Part shown: positions 32,580-44,235 of the stretch, in pieces
Numbering within the stretch: position 1 is the first letter of the stretch
Layout of the letters: each line of letters starts with the position of its first letter
From: Macrotis lagotis
Taxonomy: Eukaryota; Chordata; Mammalia; Peramelemorphia; Peramelidae
Assembly (NCBI RefSeq): GCF_037893015.1
Contig: NC_133658.1
Span: forward strand, 424,853,890-424,917,889
Direction of reading: 5' to 3'
DNA length: 64,000 nt
The notes under the pieces: generated by a model
What the model was told of the DNA's origin: nothing
Seen by the model: the letters and a program-made list of their open reading frames with translations, nothing else
The model's database searches: none
Program-made: the position numbers and the translations under genes

Positions 32580-33210
32580 TACTAACCAACCTTCATCAAG
32601 CCATGCTATTTGCTATCTACCTAACTCTTCTTGACTCCCATCAACATTTACTAATTTTGTGTTTCAGTTTTTCTGGCCTATTCTGCAGCTGGGAAGCTAA
32701 TGAGCCTTGGAGTTAAAGTGTGATAGTGTTTTAATGCCTCTTCTTGGATTGCATATTAACAGGAAATTTGATCAAGTTATGGTAAGAATCTCAGACATTT
32801 AGGAAGGCTGGTAGAAACATATCTGGGAACAAGAGGATTTTCACATTCATGTCTCAAATCAGACCACTTTGGCAGTAGCTTCTAAGACTAGATCTAATAT
32901 GGGACTTAGGGAAAACGAAGTCATTTCCAAAATAAAGACAGAAATTCTCAAATTAACAAGAAAAAAGTCATGTATAGTTTTGATAACATGCCCAATTCAT
33001 GTGAGTTGAAACTTTTATGATTCACTGTGGCTACACCAACCTGTCAGGATATCTATCACTGTCTTGAGTTTTCAAATTCCATGGCATCATTCAGTGAGAT
33101 TAGTTGTTCAGATGCTGACTCAAGGCCTAAGAATGAATGTGATTTTGAGAAGGGTAATAAAGTCTTTACTGTCAACCATTCTTATTTTAAAATGTCTTAG
33201 AAAAAAAAGG
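32580..33210. other. Intronic stretch, no recognised element
   Basis: Ordinary AT-rich sequence without coding or repeat signatures. Confidence 0.4.
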
Positions 33211-33214
33211 AGGG

Positions 33215-33375
33215 AGTACAGGAGAGTGAAAATAACTCTGAATTCAGACTTCAAGTCTTAGCCACTTAGTAGCTGTGTGATCTCAGTCAAGTCATTTTAC
33301 TTTTCTGGGATTCAGTAAAATCTACAAATTGGATCACATGATCTCTAAGGCTCTTTCAACTCTTCACTCCCATGA
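33215..33375 (+). mobile_element. MIR remnant
   Basis: gaattcagacttcaagtctt, agtagctgtgtgatctcagt, ctaaggctctttcaactctt. Confidence 0.6.
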
Positions 33376-33660
33376 TCCTTCATATAGAAGAGAATTTAGA
33401 TTAATAACTCATAGAAACACAGAATCTCATTTCTTCAAGGGACCTTATAGATTAAGACAGGCTTTTTAGGTTAGACCTCCTTCTCCCAAAGGAGGAGAAC
33501 TAAAAGACAAAAATAGCCAGAGTGACCGATGAAATTATCCATAGTTGTAACTACTGAACACAAAATATATTATACTAATCTGTGTATACATTCTTCTGTA
33601 GCTTATTTCTCATTAGTATATTCAGATGCACATGAGGGTCTGCCAATTCTCTAGTGATTC

Positions 33661-33801
33661 ATTTATTTTTTTTTTAGGTTTTTGCAAGGCAAATGAGGTT
33701 AAGTGGCTTGCCCAAGGCCACACAGCTAGGTAATTATTAAGTGTCTGAGAAGGGATTTGAACCCAGCTACTCCTGACTCCAGGGCGGGTGCTTTATCCAC
33801 T
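33661..33801 (-). mobile_element. SINE, 5' truncated
   Basis: Minus-strand copy ending at gggcgggtgctttatccac. Target duplication TAGTGATTC at 33652-33660 and 33802-33810. Confidence 0.9.
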
Positions 33802-33810
33802 TAGTGATTC

Positions 33811-35430
33811 TTTTATAAAAGTTTCTGACTCCTTTTACACCATCCTAAATGAGAAATAGGATAAGTCTCAAGGTTCATTGTCAGCCTACAGTTCTGGCAG
33901 AACTAGGTGATTCCTAGTTGGACCTTGTTTTCCACAACATGGTAGAAGTTAGGACAAAAAGGAACATGATAGCTATCTTAGAGGCTTGTAATATATCCTC
34001 AGTGTATTCTTTGTTTTAATATTAGCAAACTACCACTAGATGACTTCTTTCTGAACCTGAGCTGTGTCTTTCTTGTGAATGTATAGAGTTCATACAAAAT
34101 GGAATGTCAAGTATAGAAAAGGCAGGGAAAAACAGAAAGTTAGCACTGGAAGGAACATCAGAGCGATGATTGAAGATAGAGGGGTTCTTAAACTCATTTT
34201 ATTCAGTCCCCTCAATTCATAGGTGAAGAATTTGAAACTTTTCCATGGTCACAGAGTTCATAAATAAGAAAACTGGCACTAGATCTTTGTACTTCAGTCC
34301 AGTTCTCTTTCCAGTACATTTCAGTATGTTGAGTGGTAGTGGAATGGAGTAGAAAGGACCTTGAAAGGGAACTTAACCTAGCAGATTTGGATTTGAGCTC
34401 AACTTTAATGCTTCACATATCTGAGTCTCAGTTTTCCCACCTGTAAAATGGGGATAAAAAATTTTACTACCATCCTTATAGAGCCATTTGTGAATTGTAA
34501 TTTCTATAGACATAAGAGCTATGATAATCATTACCAAGCCAAACTAATCTTCCCTAGATTATTAATAACCAGCCTTCTAGCAAAAGAAGAGATTTCCTGG
34601 ACTCAATTAAACCCACATTTAAGATTTTTCAATCCAATCTTATAGAGAGAGAGGAAACATTTCTAGGCAGTGTTCTTTGAGAGAATAGGATTGTATATGT
34701 GATTACAAAGTTGGAAGAGTGGTAGGGAAGATTAAGCCATTCTGTAAGTGACTAAGAGACCTAGACTATGCAAGTCCAGTGAGAAAAGTAGCCACTTCTC
34801 TAACAATATAAAATCTGATTTTTTTTCATGGGAAACTCCAAACTTCATAAGGGTGGATACCCATATGTTTCCTAGGAGTAAAAGAAACTCACTAGAATGT
34901 TAGGGGTGGGATCCCTTCTAGAAACCCCACATGCATTTCTTTGACTAGTGGTAGTTGAATCTTACTACTTAAGGATAGTATCTTAAAACTAGGAGCTGCC
35001 TGGAATGAAAGAAGAATTCAGTAAATTGTTTTCTTTGCAACCTCAATTTCCTTTCCCTTCTAAGGGGAGTCTAAGCCCACAAGGTGATACTATGAGTCCA
35101 GGTGCCATTAGGACCCTGGGGGAAGGTAGCATTCAAGAAAAGAGTATAATTTTATTGATTGTGTGTGGTACTATATGAGTTCTTTAAATTGTTTTTAAAT
35201 CTTTTGTGTGTTGTGATATATGCTATCCTGCAACCTATAATGTATTTTTACCTTGTGTAGGATCTTAGAACCCTTTTATCCACATCTTTGAGATGCAAAC
35301 TATATTTCAATTATATTCTGAGCTTTCTCATAGGCAACTTGGGGTGGAAACTATAGAAACTAAAAAGAGATGAGGTTTTTAGGCAGTCATCCTCAAAACT
35401 GGACATGGATCCCATAGCTTGAGTTATGGG
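33811..35430. other. Intronic stretch with MIR remnants
   Basis: 34150-34330 resembles a minus-strand MIR and 34330-34470 a plus-strand MIR (gatttggatttgagctcaac; tctgagtctcagttttccca). The rest has no recognised feature. Confidence 0.4.
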
Positions 35431-35439
35431 TTACACTTA

Positions 35440-35690
35440 GAATCTCAGAATCTCAGAGTAGAAGAGAACTCGGGGATCATCTAAGACAACTTGTAAATAA
35501 ATGGGACTCCCCTCTATGACATGTATAACAAACAGTCAGCTAGTCTTTCCTTAATGACTGCCAGAGACAAAGAACTCACTACTCCATAAGACAACCTATT
35601 CATTTAGGGACAGTTCTCTTTATTCACTCGTCTTCTTTCTCTCCCTAGATTATAAGCTCCTTGAGGGCAGGGATTCTATCTGTGGAACCA
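35440..35690. mobile_element. CR1/L3-like and L2 pieces
   Basis: 35440-35600 reads gagaactcggggatcatcta and aagaactcactactccataa (CR1/L3-like). 35640-35690 ends as an L2 (attataagctccttgagggc). Confidence 0.45.
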
Positions 35691-35824
35691 AGGGTACAAA
35701 TACAAAATTAGAACTGTCTCTAACATAAAGGAGCTTATGTTCAATTAGGGACAAACATTATGTTCATAGATAAATAAAAACAGAATATATACTAAGAGTG
35801 GAAAGAAAACAATTGAGGAATTAG

Positions 35825-35970
35825 TAAAGTTTTTTTTTTTAATAAACAATCAAAGTTAAATGATTTGCCCCAGGGTCAAACAGCTAATAAGTATCTAAGG
35901 GTAGATATGAATTCAGGTCCTCCTGAATCCAAAGTCAGTGCTCTCTCTACCAAGTTATCTACCTAACCCA
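35825..35970 (-). mobile_element. Diverged SINE
   Basis: Poly-T, then aatgatttgccccagggtca, aacagctaataagtatctaa, gaattcaggtcctcctgaat, agtgctctctctaccaagtt. Confidence 0.65.
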
Positions 35971-36600
35971 TAAAGGAAATGTGAAGGAGCTGATCTCTGG
36001 AATGATGCATGAAGGGAACTAGAGGTTCCAAGAGTCAAAGATGAGGAAAGAGATCATTCTGGCCATGGCATTGGCCTCCTTAGGAAAAAAGTATGAAGGA
36101 AAAATCTGAGCCTAAAAATTTTATAAAATGCAAGATAGGAGGCGACATGCAGTCATTTTTCATTAGAGAAGACTGAAAGCAAATTCATCTATTTACTGTC
36201 CTCCCTCCCATCAGCAGGTCTTCACCCCAAAGACTTTCAAGTTCATGTTTACAACAAATTCCCTCTAATGTTCCCTTTTCCTACCTACCTCTTTCCCTTA
36301 CTCCTCACTCCACCACTCACCCATCCATTATTATCTTCACACCATCACAACAAATTTATAAGCAGAATAAAACTCTAAGCAGATGATAGACTGCATTGCC
36401 TGGATCAGATAAAGACAGAGCCCCCAAAAAGATGTATCTGTCAAAAGAGAATCAATGGATGTCCTCCTTGTGTGATAAATAATAAGCTTCTTAACTTCAA
36501 AGTTTTGAGTTGAGAAAAGCAATATAAATTTGGAGCCTGTATAGCTAATCAAACACCAGAATTTATTGAGCACCTAATATATTCTAAGCTCTGTGTCAGT
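35971..36600. other. Intronic stretch, no recognised element
   Basis: The 78-codon minus frame at 36337-36573 shows no known motif. Confidence 0.35.
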
Positions 36601-36616
36601 CCCTGTGAAGAAGACA

Positions 36617-36850
36617 AAGGTTTCCTTCAAATTCCAGCTAAAATATAATCTCTAGAAAAACCTTTCCTGATCCCCCTTAATTCTAATGTCTTTCCTCTGT
36701 TGATTATTTCCAGTTTGTCCTCTATATAGCTTGTTTGTACATAGTTGTGTGCATTTTGTCTCCCCTATTAAACTGTGAACTCTTTAGAAACAGGGATTTT
36801 CTATATTCTATACTAAGCAGATGCTTATTAAGTATTTATTGACTGACTAA
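36617..36850 (+). mobile_element. L2 LINE 3' end
   Basis: cttcaaattccagctaaaat, cctttcctgatccccctta, aaactgtgaactctttagaa, agcagatgcttattaagtat. Confidence 0.75.
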
Positions 36851-36859
36851 CTAATAATA

Positions 36860-37565
36860 GTATTGCATTAGCAGTTTGTTCTGAGGATCAGAGAAGATAA
36901 TATCTGTAAAAAGCTTAGTACAATTCCTGATACATAATAGGCACTTAATAAATGAGTATTCCCCTTCTCTTACTCATTTAAATGGCACAGCAATTAAAGA
37001 GACAAGAAAAGATTTCCCCCAATCACATATGGAGGGCACACGCTCCCACACATTGAGGGATGTACACATATAAAAGAAACACAACCAGGGAAAAATCATG
37101 GAGGGGACACATGAGTAAACAGTACAACTCACCTTTATGTCAAAGAACTGCTTATTGACTTCTGGGAATGTCCTGATGCTGGTTTTCCCTGTATTATACC
37201 TAGTCTCTGGTAGGTATCACATATCTGCTGAAGATCATTCTGTTGTTTTTATCCTTGTTGTTTCTCTACCACCTTCTTTTAGGCTTCAGTTCTTCAGGAC
37301 ATCTATTGGATCTATGTGTCCATATGCTCAGGTATGAGAACTAGAAAGCTTTTCCCTGACAAGGATGAATTAGGCTCTTCAAGCTCATAGCTGAAGTAAT
37401 AAACTAGCTTGCATAGCCAAGGGCAACCAGACATAGTGCCCCTAGCAGATTGTTTAATTTTTTGATTTTCTGTGTCTGGTGCTGATTCATAGTCTATTAT
37501 TCCAGACCATTATCTAACAAGGGAAAAAATCCTCATTCTTATTTCTCCAATTTAGTCCCTTAATG
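36860..37565. other. Intronic stretch, no recognised element
   Basis: No SINE, LINE or coding signature that I can name. The 66-codon frame at 37137-37337 is unremarkable. Confidence 0.35.
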
Positions 37566-37567
37566 GG

Positions 37568-37770
37568 TGCAGCTAGGTGGTGCAGTGGGGGGACAGTTAG
37601 GTGTTACAGTAGGGGGTGAGGCAGCTAGGTGGCACAGTAGATAGAGCACCAGCCGTGGAATCAGGAGGACCTGAGTTCAAATCTAGATTCAGACACTTAA
37701 TACTCACTTAGCTGTGGGCAAGTTACGTAACCCCATTGCCTTGCCCAAAAAAAAAAAAAAACACAAAAAA
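37568..37770 (+). mobile_element. SINE with a repeated 5' head
   Basis: A complete WSINE1-type SINE runs from 37620 (ggcagctaggtggcacagta) to an A tail near 37768. In front of it lie two more partial heads: tgcagctaggtggtgcagtg at 37568 and ggacagttaggtgttacagt at 37591. Confidence 0.85.
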
Positions 37771-38435
37771 AAATTCCAAATATTTTGGAAGATTCTGCCA
37801 AAGATGCCTCATGAAATTTGTATGACAGCTTAGGTAGGAAGCCTATCTCACTCTCAATGTAATCTCCAGATTGTCAAGGGAATGAAACTAATTAAGTTTC
37901 TTCATCTGTCTAATTGATAGTTAGATTCTCCAGTCTCTCAGATTCCCTCTGCCTTAAAAAATACTCTTATTATTATAAGTTCAAAGACTATAAACAAAGG
38001 TCACAACTTGCTGATTTAGGGATCACAATGGCTTTCTAACCCAACCTCCCTCATTTTACAGAGAACTTGAGATTCAGAGAGGTTGTGGCCTTTTGAGCAA
38101 CATTCCTGCCTTATTGTATCAAACTGCAAACCACAGTAACAGATGGAGTAATAACTCCTGACTTTAGTACTATATTATGGCTAATATGAAATCTTGCTGC
38201 CTCCTTATAAAACCCTTTCTGTGTTCCATTCCTGACTTTCTGGACTTTCTCCATCCTGTCCAAGAAGCTTCCTCACCCTGAAATTTCACTTTGCCCCTTT
38301 ACCTACTTGGTTGATTACTCACAGAGCCTTTATTTTAAGAAAAGTGCCCAGGCCAGCTATGTCTTTGTTTTTTTCTGTGCTCTAGTTCTGATTTTCCAGA
38401 CTTTTTCTACCATACTTCCCTCCTTCTACCTTCCC
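37771..38435. other. Intronic stretch with one MIR remnant
   Basis: 38030-38180 resembles a minus-strand MIR (cctccctcattttacagaga; gattcagagaggttgtggcc). Nothing else was recognised. Confidence 0.4.
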
Positions 38436-38439
38436 CACC

Positions 38440-38580
38440 CCCCTTTCAGCTTCCTTTTATATATTATTTTTCCTTATTAGAATGTAAGCTCCTTGAAGGC
38501 AGGGACTGTTTTTCTGTTTCTATCCCATATTTAGTAAAGTGCTAGCACATAATAGGCAGTTATTAAAGATTTGTTGATTT
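38440..38580 (+). mobile_element. L2 LINE 3' end
   Basis: ttattagaatgtaagctcct, tgaaggcagggactgttttt, tgctagcacataataggcag. Confidence 0.8.
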
Positions 38581-38589
38581 ATCTTGATT

Positions 38590-38720
38590 CTTTTATGCAA
38601 AACGGAGGAGAAAATGAGTCTGGTGACTTTTCATTCAAATCCAATTCACATGCTTGTTTTGGCATCAGGTCCCTGATGTCATGGTCTTCTTCAAGAATGA
38701 AAAACAAACATTATCATCAT
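38590..38720 (+). mobile_element. Long marsupial SINE, 3' end only
   Basis: gaggagaaaatgagtctggt, caaatccaattcacatgctt, ccctgatgtcatggtcttct, then a TTATCATCATTATG tail. Confidence 0.8.
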
Positions 38721-38939
38721 TATGCAAAATAGAGAATCAGATATTCTAGCTGTATACAACATCAATTTATCAAAATATCAATGAGTCTGTTCAGATTAGC
38801 CCATTTTCTACACCTTACAGTTTTTGAGAATCAACACAGTATAAATGAGAGGCAGGCTTTGAACAATGTTGACTTTATATTCATCATACCATTTTTATCT
38901 CTCCCAGTTTATCTCTGTCACTCTTAAATAGGATACCCT

Positions 38940-39560
38940 TAACTAGTCACAATAATCCAGAAATAGCTTGATCAAGACAAAAGACTGGAAACTATCACCT
39001 CCCTTTCTCTAGACTTCTGTTAATTCTACTGGAAAAAAAATTCTATGTTCATATCAAGCTTGTGATCCACTAAAAAACTGCAAAAACAACTCATTTATAT
39101 GACACTTTAAACTTATGAAGCATTTTTAAAATTCTATTTAATGTCATCATCTTAGTTTTGGCCACATCCTGCTAGAATGGCCAGATCTTTTTGAATGTGA
39201 GTTTGAATTTGAACATCCTAGTGTCATCTACAAAAGTGGCAATCATGATATCTATAACTTCATTGAGTCAATAATAAAAGTGGTGAATAAAATGGGGTCA
39301 AAGGACAGATCTCTGGGGCATTCCACTAGAGAATTCCATTCCTTCCAGGTTCACCCTAGTCCATTAATCATTACTATAGGGGTTTAGTATTTATTTATTC
39401 TACTAGCTACCAACATTCCTGATTAACATTCAACCTACATCTTTCAAAGCTGGCCACAAAGATAAGACTTAGGACACTTAGTCATAAGAGCCTTGTTGAA
39501 AGCCACATATGATTAACATGCTCCTCATCTACCAGGCAGTCAAATATAACAGCAATTATT
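38940..39560 (-). mobile_element. CR1/L3-type LINE fragment
   Basis: cttgtgatccactaaaaaac, gtcatctacaaaagtggcaa, ggacagatctctggggcatt, ccactagagaattccattcc and gagccttgttgaaagccaca follow the reversed CR1/L3 ORF. Confidence 0.75.
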
Positions 39561-40165
39561 ACTACTGAATCTAGAGGACTGGAGTCCCACAAACCTCTTC
39601 CTCTCTATTAAGGAGTCTCTCCTAGTTCTTGTCCCTAGATCTTGAGACCAAGTTTAATCCTGGAATTTTCTAACTTCCTAAGGATTAGAATCTTTTTCTC
39701 ATGCTCTTTGGCTTTTTTTTTATATCCATACCCCAAAGCCCTAAAACTTACATTTTAGTTCACATCTAGGGATCTCCCCAAAGTGGGGGGGAGTAGAAAG
39801 TTACTCAATGGACAGTGTAGATCAGATATAGAATAGCTATCATTTCCTTTGCACAAAGAAAATGCTTAAAACACAGGCTATTGTTGACAAAGACTTAGTC
39901 CTTATTATGCTTTCCCAGGATATTGAAACTTTAAAACAAAATATTTTGTAATACTGCTTAACCAGCATTTCACCTTCATTTTGGTTCTGTACTCTCTGAA
40001 CACTCCTTCACAGTTCTTGTGGTTAAGCCAAATAAGAGGTTGAATTCCTTTTGTTAGAGGAGTAAAGGAATTGGAACTTTTTAACCCAGAGACAGCAATT
40101 AGGATAGAAATGATAACTATCTTCAACTATCTGGAGATCCCTGAATTTCTTCTGATTCTGAAAGA
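39561..40165. other. Intronic stretch, no recognised element
   Basis: No named feature. The 73-codon minus frame at 39905-40126 lacks known motifs. Confidence 0.35.
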
Positions 40166-40169
40166 TGTT

Positions 40170-40350
40170 CAAACATGGAGGCCACTAGTTAGGATGTCAG
40201 AGGACCTCAGTTTAAACCTGGCACTGATACTTTACTCTGGACACTAGTCATTTCATATCTTTTACCTCAATTTTCTCACTTATAAAATGATGAGATTGTC
40301 CTAAAGGGCCCCAAGGTCTCTTTGGGCTCATTGTTGTCCTTTCCAGATCT
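40170..40350 (+). mobile_element. MIR remnant
   Basis: ggatgtcagaggacctcagt, tttaaacctggcactgatac, cctcaattttctcacttata, then ctcattgttgtcctttccag. The 113-codon frame at 40322-40663 begins in its end and is not a gene. Confidence 0.65.
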
Positions 40351-41009
40351 AAAACCAATGAAAACTATTATTCAGGAGGCAAAGAGAAATACATTTCTAA
40401 AAATAAACAGGCAAATCCAGTTAAGCGGCTTGTCCCCAATTCAAAACCAGTTAAGTTCAATTTCTCATCTCCATAAAAGATTTCTTACTTTTCCAACTAA
40501 AGGAAGTGATCATCTGTTAAACATACCCCTCTCATACACAAACTTAGCTCCCTCAAAGAAACTCAGTAAGTGTAGTATTGTTACTAGCACAGACCAGGGT
40601 CTTCACAGACCCCTAGGCTGGAAAACTAAAACTATTTCTATTGTCAAATTTGTTGAGTATTGAATTAAATCCTTGCAATGAGTTTCTCAAAAGATGATTA
40701 AAAATTAGATGGGCAAAAAAGACAAAGAATGACCATGCATCAGACAAGGAGAATGGAAAAGTCACAAAGAAGCAGGGTGTCAAACTCATGACAGTTTCCC
40801 GAAATCTGGGATGGAGACCAGGTGCTGCTGCCAGTGCATCATTGTCATGGAACCTTAGCCTAGACACTATTTAGATCTTAGGAGGAGTTGTATTAAGTTA
40901 TCTCTGTGATTCCTTACAATCCCAAACCCAGTGAAACCTCTGAGGTCCCTCCCAGCTGTGAGATTTTAGGCTGCTTCAGTGTCTATAATGATGAAAAGTC
41001 ATGAAATAA

Positions 41010-42265
41010 AGTCAATTAACATAGAATGGATCATAGAATCACAGAAATTAGTGATAAAAGGGACCTTCAAGATCATCTGTATCATTCCCACCCCACCACA
41101 CTCCACTTTTTCTTTCCTTCAGAGCCTAAGAGAGGTCACACAGATGCAAAGAAATCTAATTCTGGATTCCAGTCTTAGTCTTCTGACTTGAAATTTGATG
41201 AGCTCTCCATCTCTGACCCAGCTCTATACGGAGCCAAATTCTTCTGTAGAGCTGCGAAGAACTGAGAAACTGTTATTAAAGATGTCTCTAATCTGCAAGT
41301 GCAATAGCATTGCCAGTTATTTAAAAAAATTTTAGTTTAAATCATCTTATTAGTCCTAGACACCAGGAAAAAATTATTTTGGCTTGAGGTGGCCCTGGAT
41401 TCTTGAAGACTTTTTCCAGAAGAATTTGATTTCTAATAGGCCTAACCAAACCCTTTGAGTAAGAGTTCAGCAATGGATGATATATATGTGGTCCAGAGAC
41501 TGACCTCATTAAGCTTGGAGAATCTTAACCCATCCATAATGTGACTGGCTTGTAAGTCTATTTGTTTTTGTTACAGGAACTCAAAAAAATCTTTTTACTT
41601 TTTACTCTTTGCCTCCTGAATAATAGAGGGTTTTATGATCTATCCACATAGATGAAATACTTAAAATAAGCATTCTTAATCTAGGGGCTATGAATTTATT
41701 TTCTAAAAAATATGTTAATAACCATTTTAATATACTTGGGTTTTTTGTAATCCTTTATGTTTTACTTTGCATATTTAAAAAAAATCTCTACAAAGGAATC
41801 CATTGACTTCACCAGATGCTTAAGGGGACCAGTAGCCAAAATAATTAGGAATCTCTAACTTAAAGTATTGAAGTTTTAGCCCTATCAGAGAACATCAGCA
41901 AGACAGGGAGAAGGTGAGCCTAGAGAGAATGTGTTTTTGTTGGGTTGTTGTTGTTGTTTTAATGGAACTGAGGGATCATCAGGAAAGGCCTGAATGATGG
42001 AGGAGTTTCAGGGAAGAGCAGAAGGGAAGGGTCAGCAGGAATGTTGTGGAAACCATGTAGTATGGGGACTGGAAGAAGATGAATGTCAGAGTCCTTTGGG
42101 CCTGCACTGAAAACATTTCAATTATGAATTCTCTTGATTATATGATCATCTTATCTAAAGATGTTAAATACATTTGGACTGCATTTGCAGCACTACCAAG
42201 TGCCCCTAGAACCAGATTAAAATGTAAATGGGTAATATTTAACAAAATGAATAAAAATACAATTT
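41010..42265. other. Intronic stretch with a MIR-like remnant
   Basis: 41010-41230 resembles the common marsupial MIR-like text (gaatcacagaaattagtgat; agggaccttcaagatcatct). The rest, to 42265, shows no named feature. Confidence 0.4.
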
Positions 42266-42274
42266 TATTGTTTA

Positions 42275-42482
42275 ACCATTTCAGTTGTGCTCATCCTTCA
42301 TGATCACATTTGGAGTTTTCTTGGCAAAGATTGTTTGTCTTTTCCTTCTCTAGTTCATTTTATAGATAAGGAACTCAAGAAAGGAGGATTAAGTGACTTG
42401 TCAAAGATGACAAATTTGAACTCAGATGAGTCTTCCTGACTCCATCCTGGCTCTCAATCCACTGTACCACCTAGCTTCCCCC
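42275..42482 (-). mobile_element. RTE-tailed SINE
   Basis: gtgctcatccttcatgatca, catttggagttttcttggca, then gacttgtcaaagatgacaaa, gaactcagatgagtcttcct, tgtaccacctagcttccccc. Confidence 0.85.
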
Positions 42483-42670
42483 CTCAATACTACAGAGCTA
42501 GATGAGGTTAATATCTGCTTTTCTAAGTTAATAAGTAGCAAGGTTCCTTATTATGGTTTAGTAATTCCAGTTTCTATTTGAATGTGACACTACTGATCTA
42601 ACCTACAACAGTGACTAGAAAGATTTTTGCTGAAATACAAGTGTAAATTTGGGATAATCATTTTGCCAAA

Positions 42671-42695
42671 TTATTATTATTATTATTATTATTAT
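42671..42695. repeat. (TTA)n microsatellite
   Basis: Eight TTA units. Confidence 0.95.
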
Positions 42696-43150
42696 GAAGA
42701 AGAAGAATATATAACTCAAACTTTACCCACTTTCATAATTAAACAGTGACCTAGAGAGGAGACTCTCTTGTCTCACAGACTGTTCTTGCCTGTCAGCACA
42801 GATTACCCATCAAAAGAAATACACTTAATTCAAATTATCTTCATATTCTAGAAATGATTTCCCTCTTTTCTTTAAATAGGATTTATTTTTATTCCTTCTA
42901 AACCTTGGGCTGGAAAGGACCCATGTGCTCACTTTTTTCCTTCCACTTATGATCAAAATGCTTCAAAGCTTGGAGAGTAACTTAATTTGATCTGTAATTT
43001 CCTAATAACTCAGTTGTACTCTTCCTCTCTGATTACTTTCTAAAGTATCTCCTCTCATGACCCTGCTAGAAAGCATTTGGACTTCGGCTCAAAGAAAGAA
43101 GGGAGGCTAAATTTGGTAGTTCTACTGTTTTTCAAAAGAAAACTGTTCTT

Positions 43151-43302
43151 GGGGGCGGCTAGGTGGCGCATTGAATAGAGCACCGGCCTTGGAGGCAGGA
43201 GTACCTGGGTTCAAATCCGACCTCAGACACTTAATAATTACCTAGCTGTGTGGCCTTGGGCAAGCCACTTAGCCCCATTGTCTTGAAAAAAATCTAAAAA
43301 AA
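43151..43302 (+). mobile_element. SINE (WSINE1-type), near consensus
   Basis: gggggcggctaggtggcgca to an A-rich tail. Flanks aaactgttctt and aaagttgttctt look like a slightly changed target duplication. Confidence 0.92.
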
Positions 43303-43344
43303 AAGTTGTTCTTATTCCAAAGGGATGGATATTTTAATCACTGG

Positions 43345-43640
43345 ACCAGCCAGGTGGCATGGTATACAGAAAGCTGAATCTGAGGTCAGGAAGACCAGAG
43401 TTAAAATTCTACTTTAACACAAACTAGCTATGTGACCCTAGATAAGTCATTTAAACTTCTGCCTACCTCAATTTTCTTCTTTATAAAATGGAGATAATAA
43501 AAGCAACATTCCCAAGAATACCGTGAGAATAAAATAAAATTTTGAAGGTGCTTTGAAAATCTTAAGAAAAGTTAGCCAATTCTTATGATTATCATCATCA
43601 TCATCATCATCATAGTTGTTATCATCATCATCATCATTAA
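43345..43640 (+). mobile_element. MIR-type CORE-SINE with (ATC)n end
   Basis: ggcatggtatacagaaagct, tatgtgaccctagataagtc, tttataaaatggagataata, tgaaggtgctttgaaaatct, then two (ATC)n runs at 43590-43615 and 43621-43637. Confidence 0.75.
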
Positions 43641-43974
43641 CTATAAGCTAGAACAAATAACATCTGAACTACCTATCTCTCTGAGTTATGAGAAAATCAC
43701 TTTGTAACTCTTAGAGCACTACAAAAAAGTGAAATGTTTTTATTTTTATTATTCCTTAATTATGAGAATTTCATTTTTTAGATCAGAAAACTCACTTGGT
43801 TCTTCTACATCTTGTTATATGACCTTGACTAACTCACTTCCTTTAATGAGGGCCCATTATGTCCTTTATAAAATTACTGGATTGGACAAAATTAGGAGTC
43901 TTCAATTTAAATTGTATGCCTTTTTAAAGTTTATAGCAATCATCTCTTGATTTTGTTATCTCCACAGCAATACA

Positions 43975-44235
43975 CGTCTTCACAAAGACTATGTGATCTT
44001 AGGCAAGCGCCATTCCTTGCTGCAAGTCTCTGTTTCCTTATCTGTTGAATTAAAAGACTGGAGGATTAAAAAAGCATTTTCTAGTTCAATCTTTTAAAGG
44101 TAGAATTGTGAAATACCATCAAAGAAAGGCAGAAACAATATTAGGGAAGTAACAGATGAGCATTGCATTGAGAATTGGGAAATCTGAGTTCTGGTGGTGT
44201 CACTTCCCTTAATTTTCAATGTGTCCCTATCTAAT
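43975..44235 (+). mobile_element. Two short MIR remnants
   Basis: 43975-44075 (tgtgatcttaggcaagcgcc; ctgtttccttatctgttgaa) and 44145-44235 (tgcattgagaattgggaaat; ctgagttctggtggtgtcac). Confidence 0.5.

Noticed and set aside
40322-40663. 113-codon plus-strand frame
   Set aside because: It starts in a MIR end, shows no domain and has no splice or promoter context.
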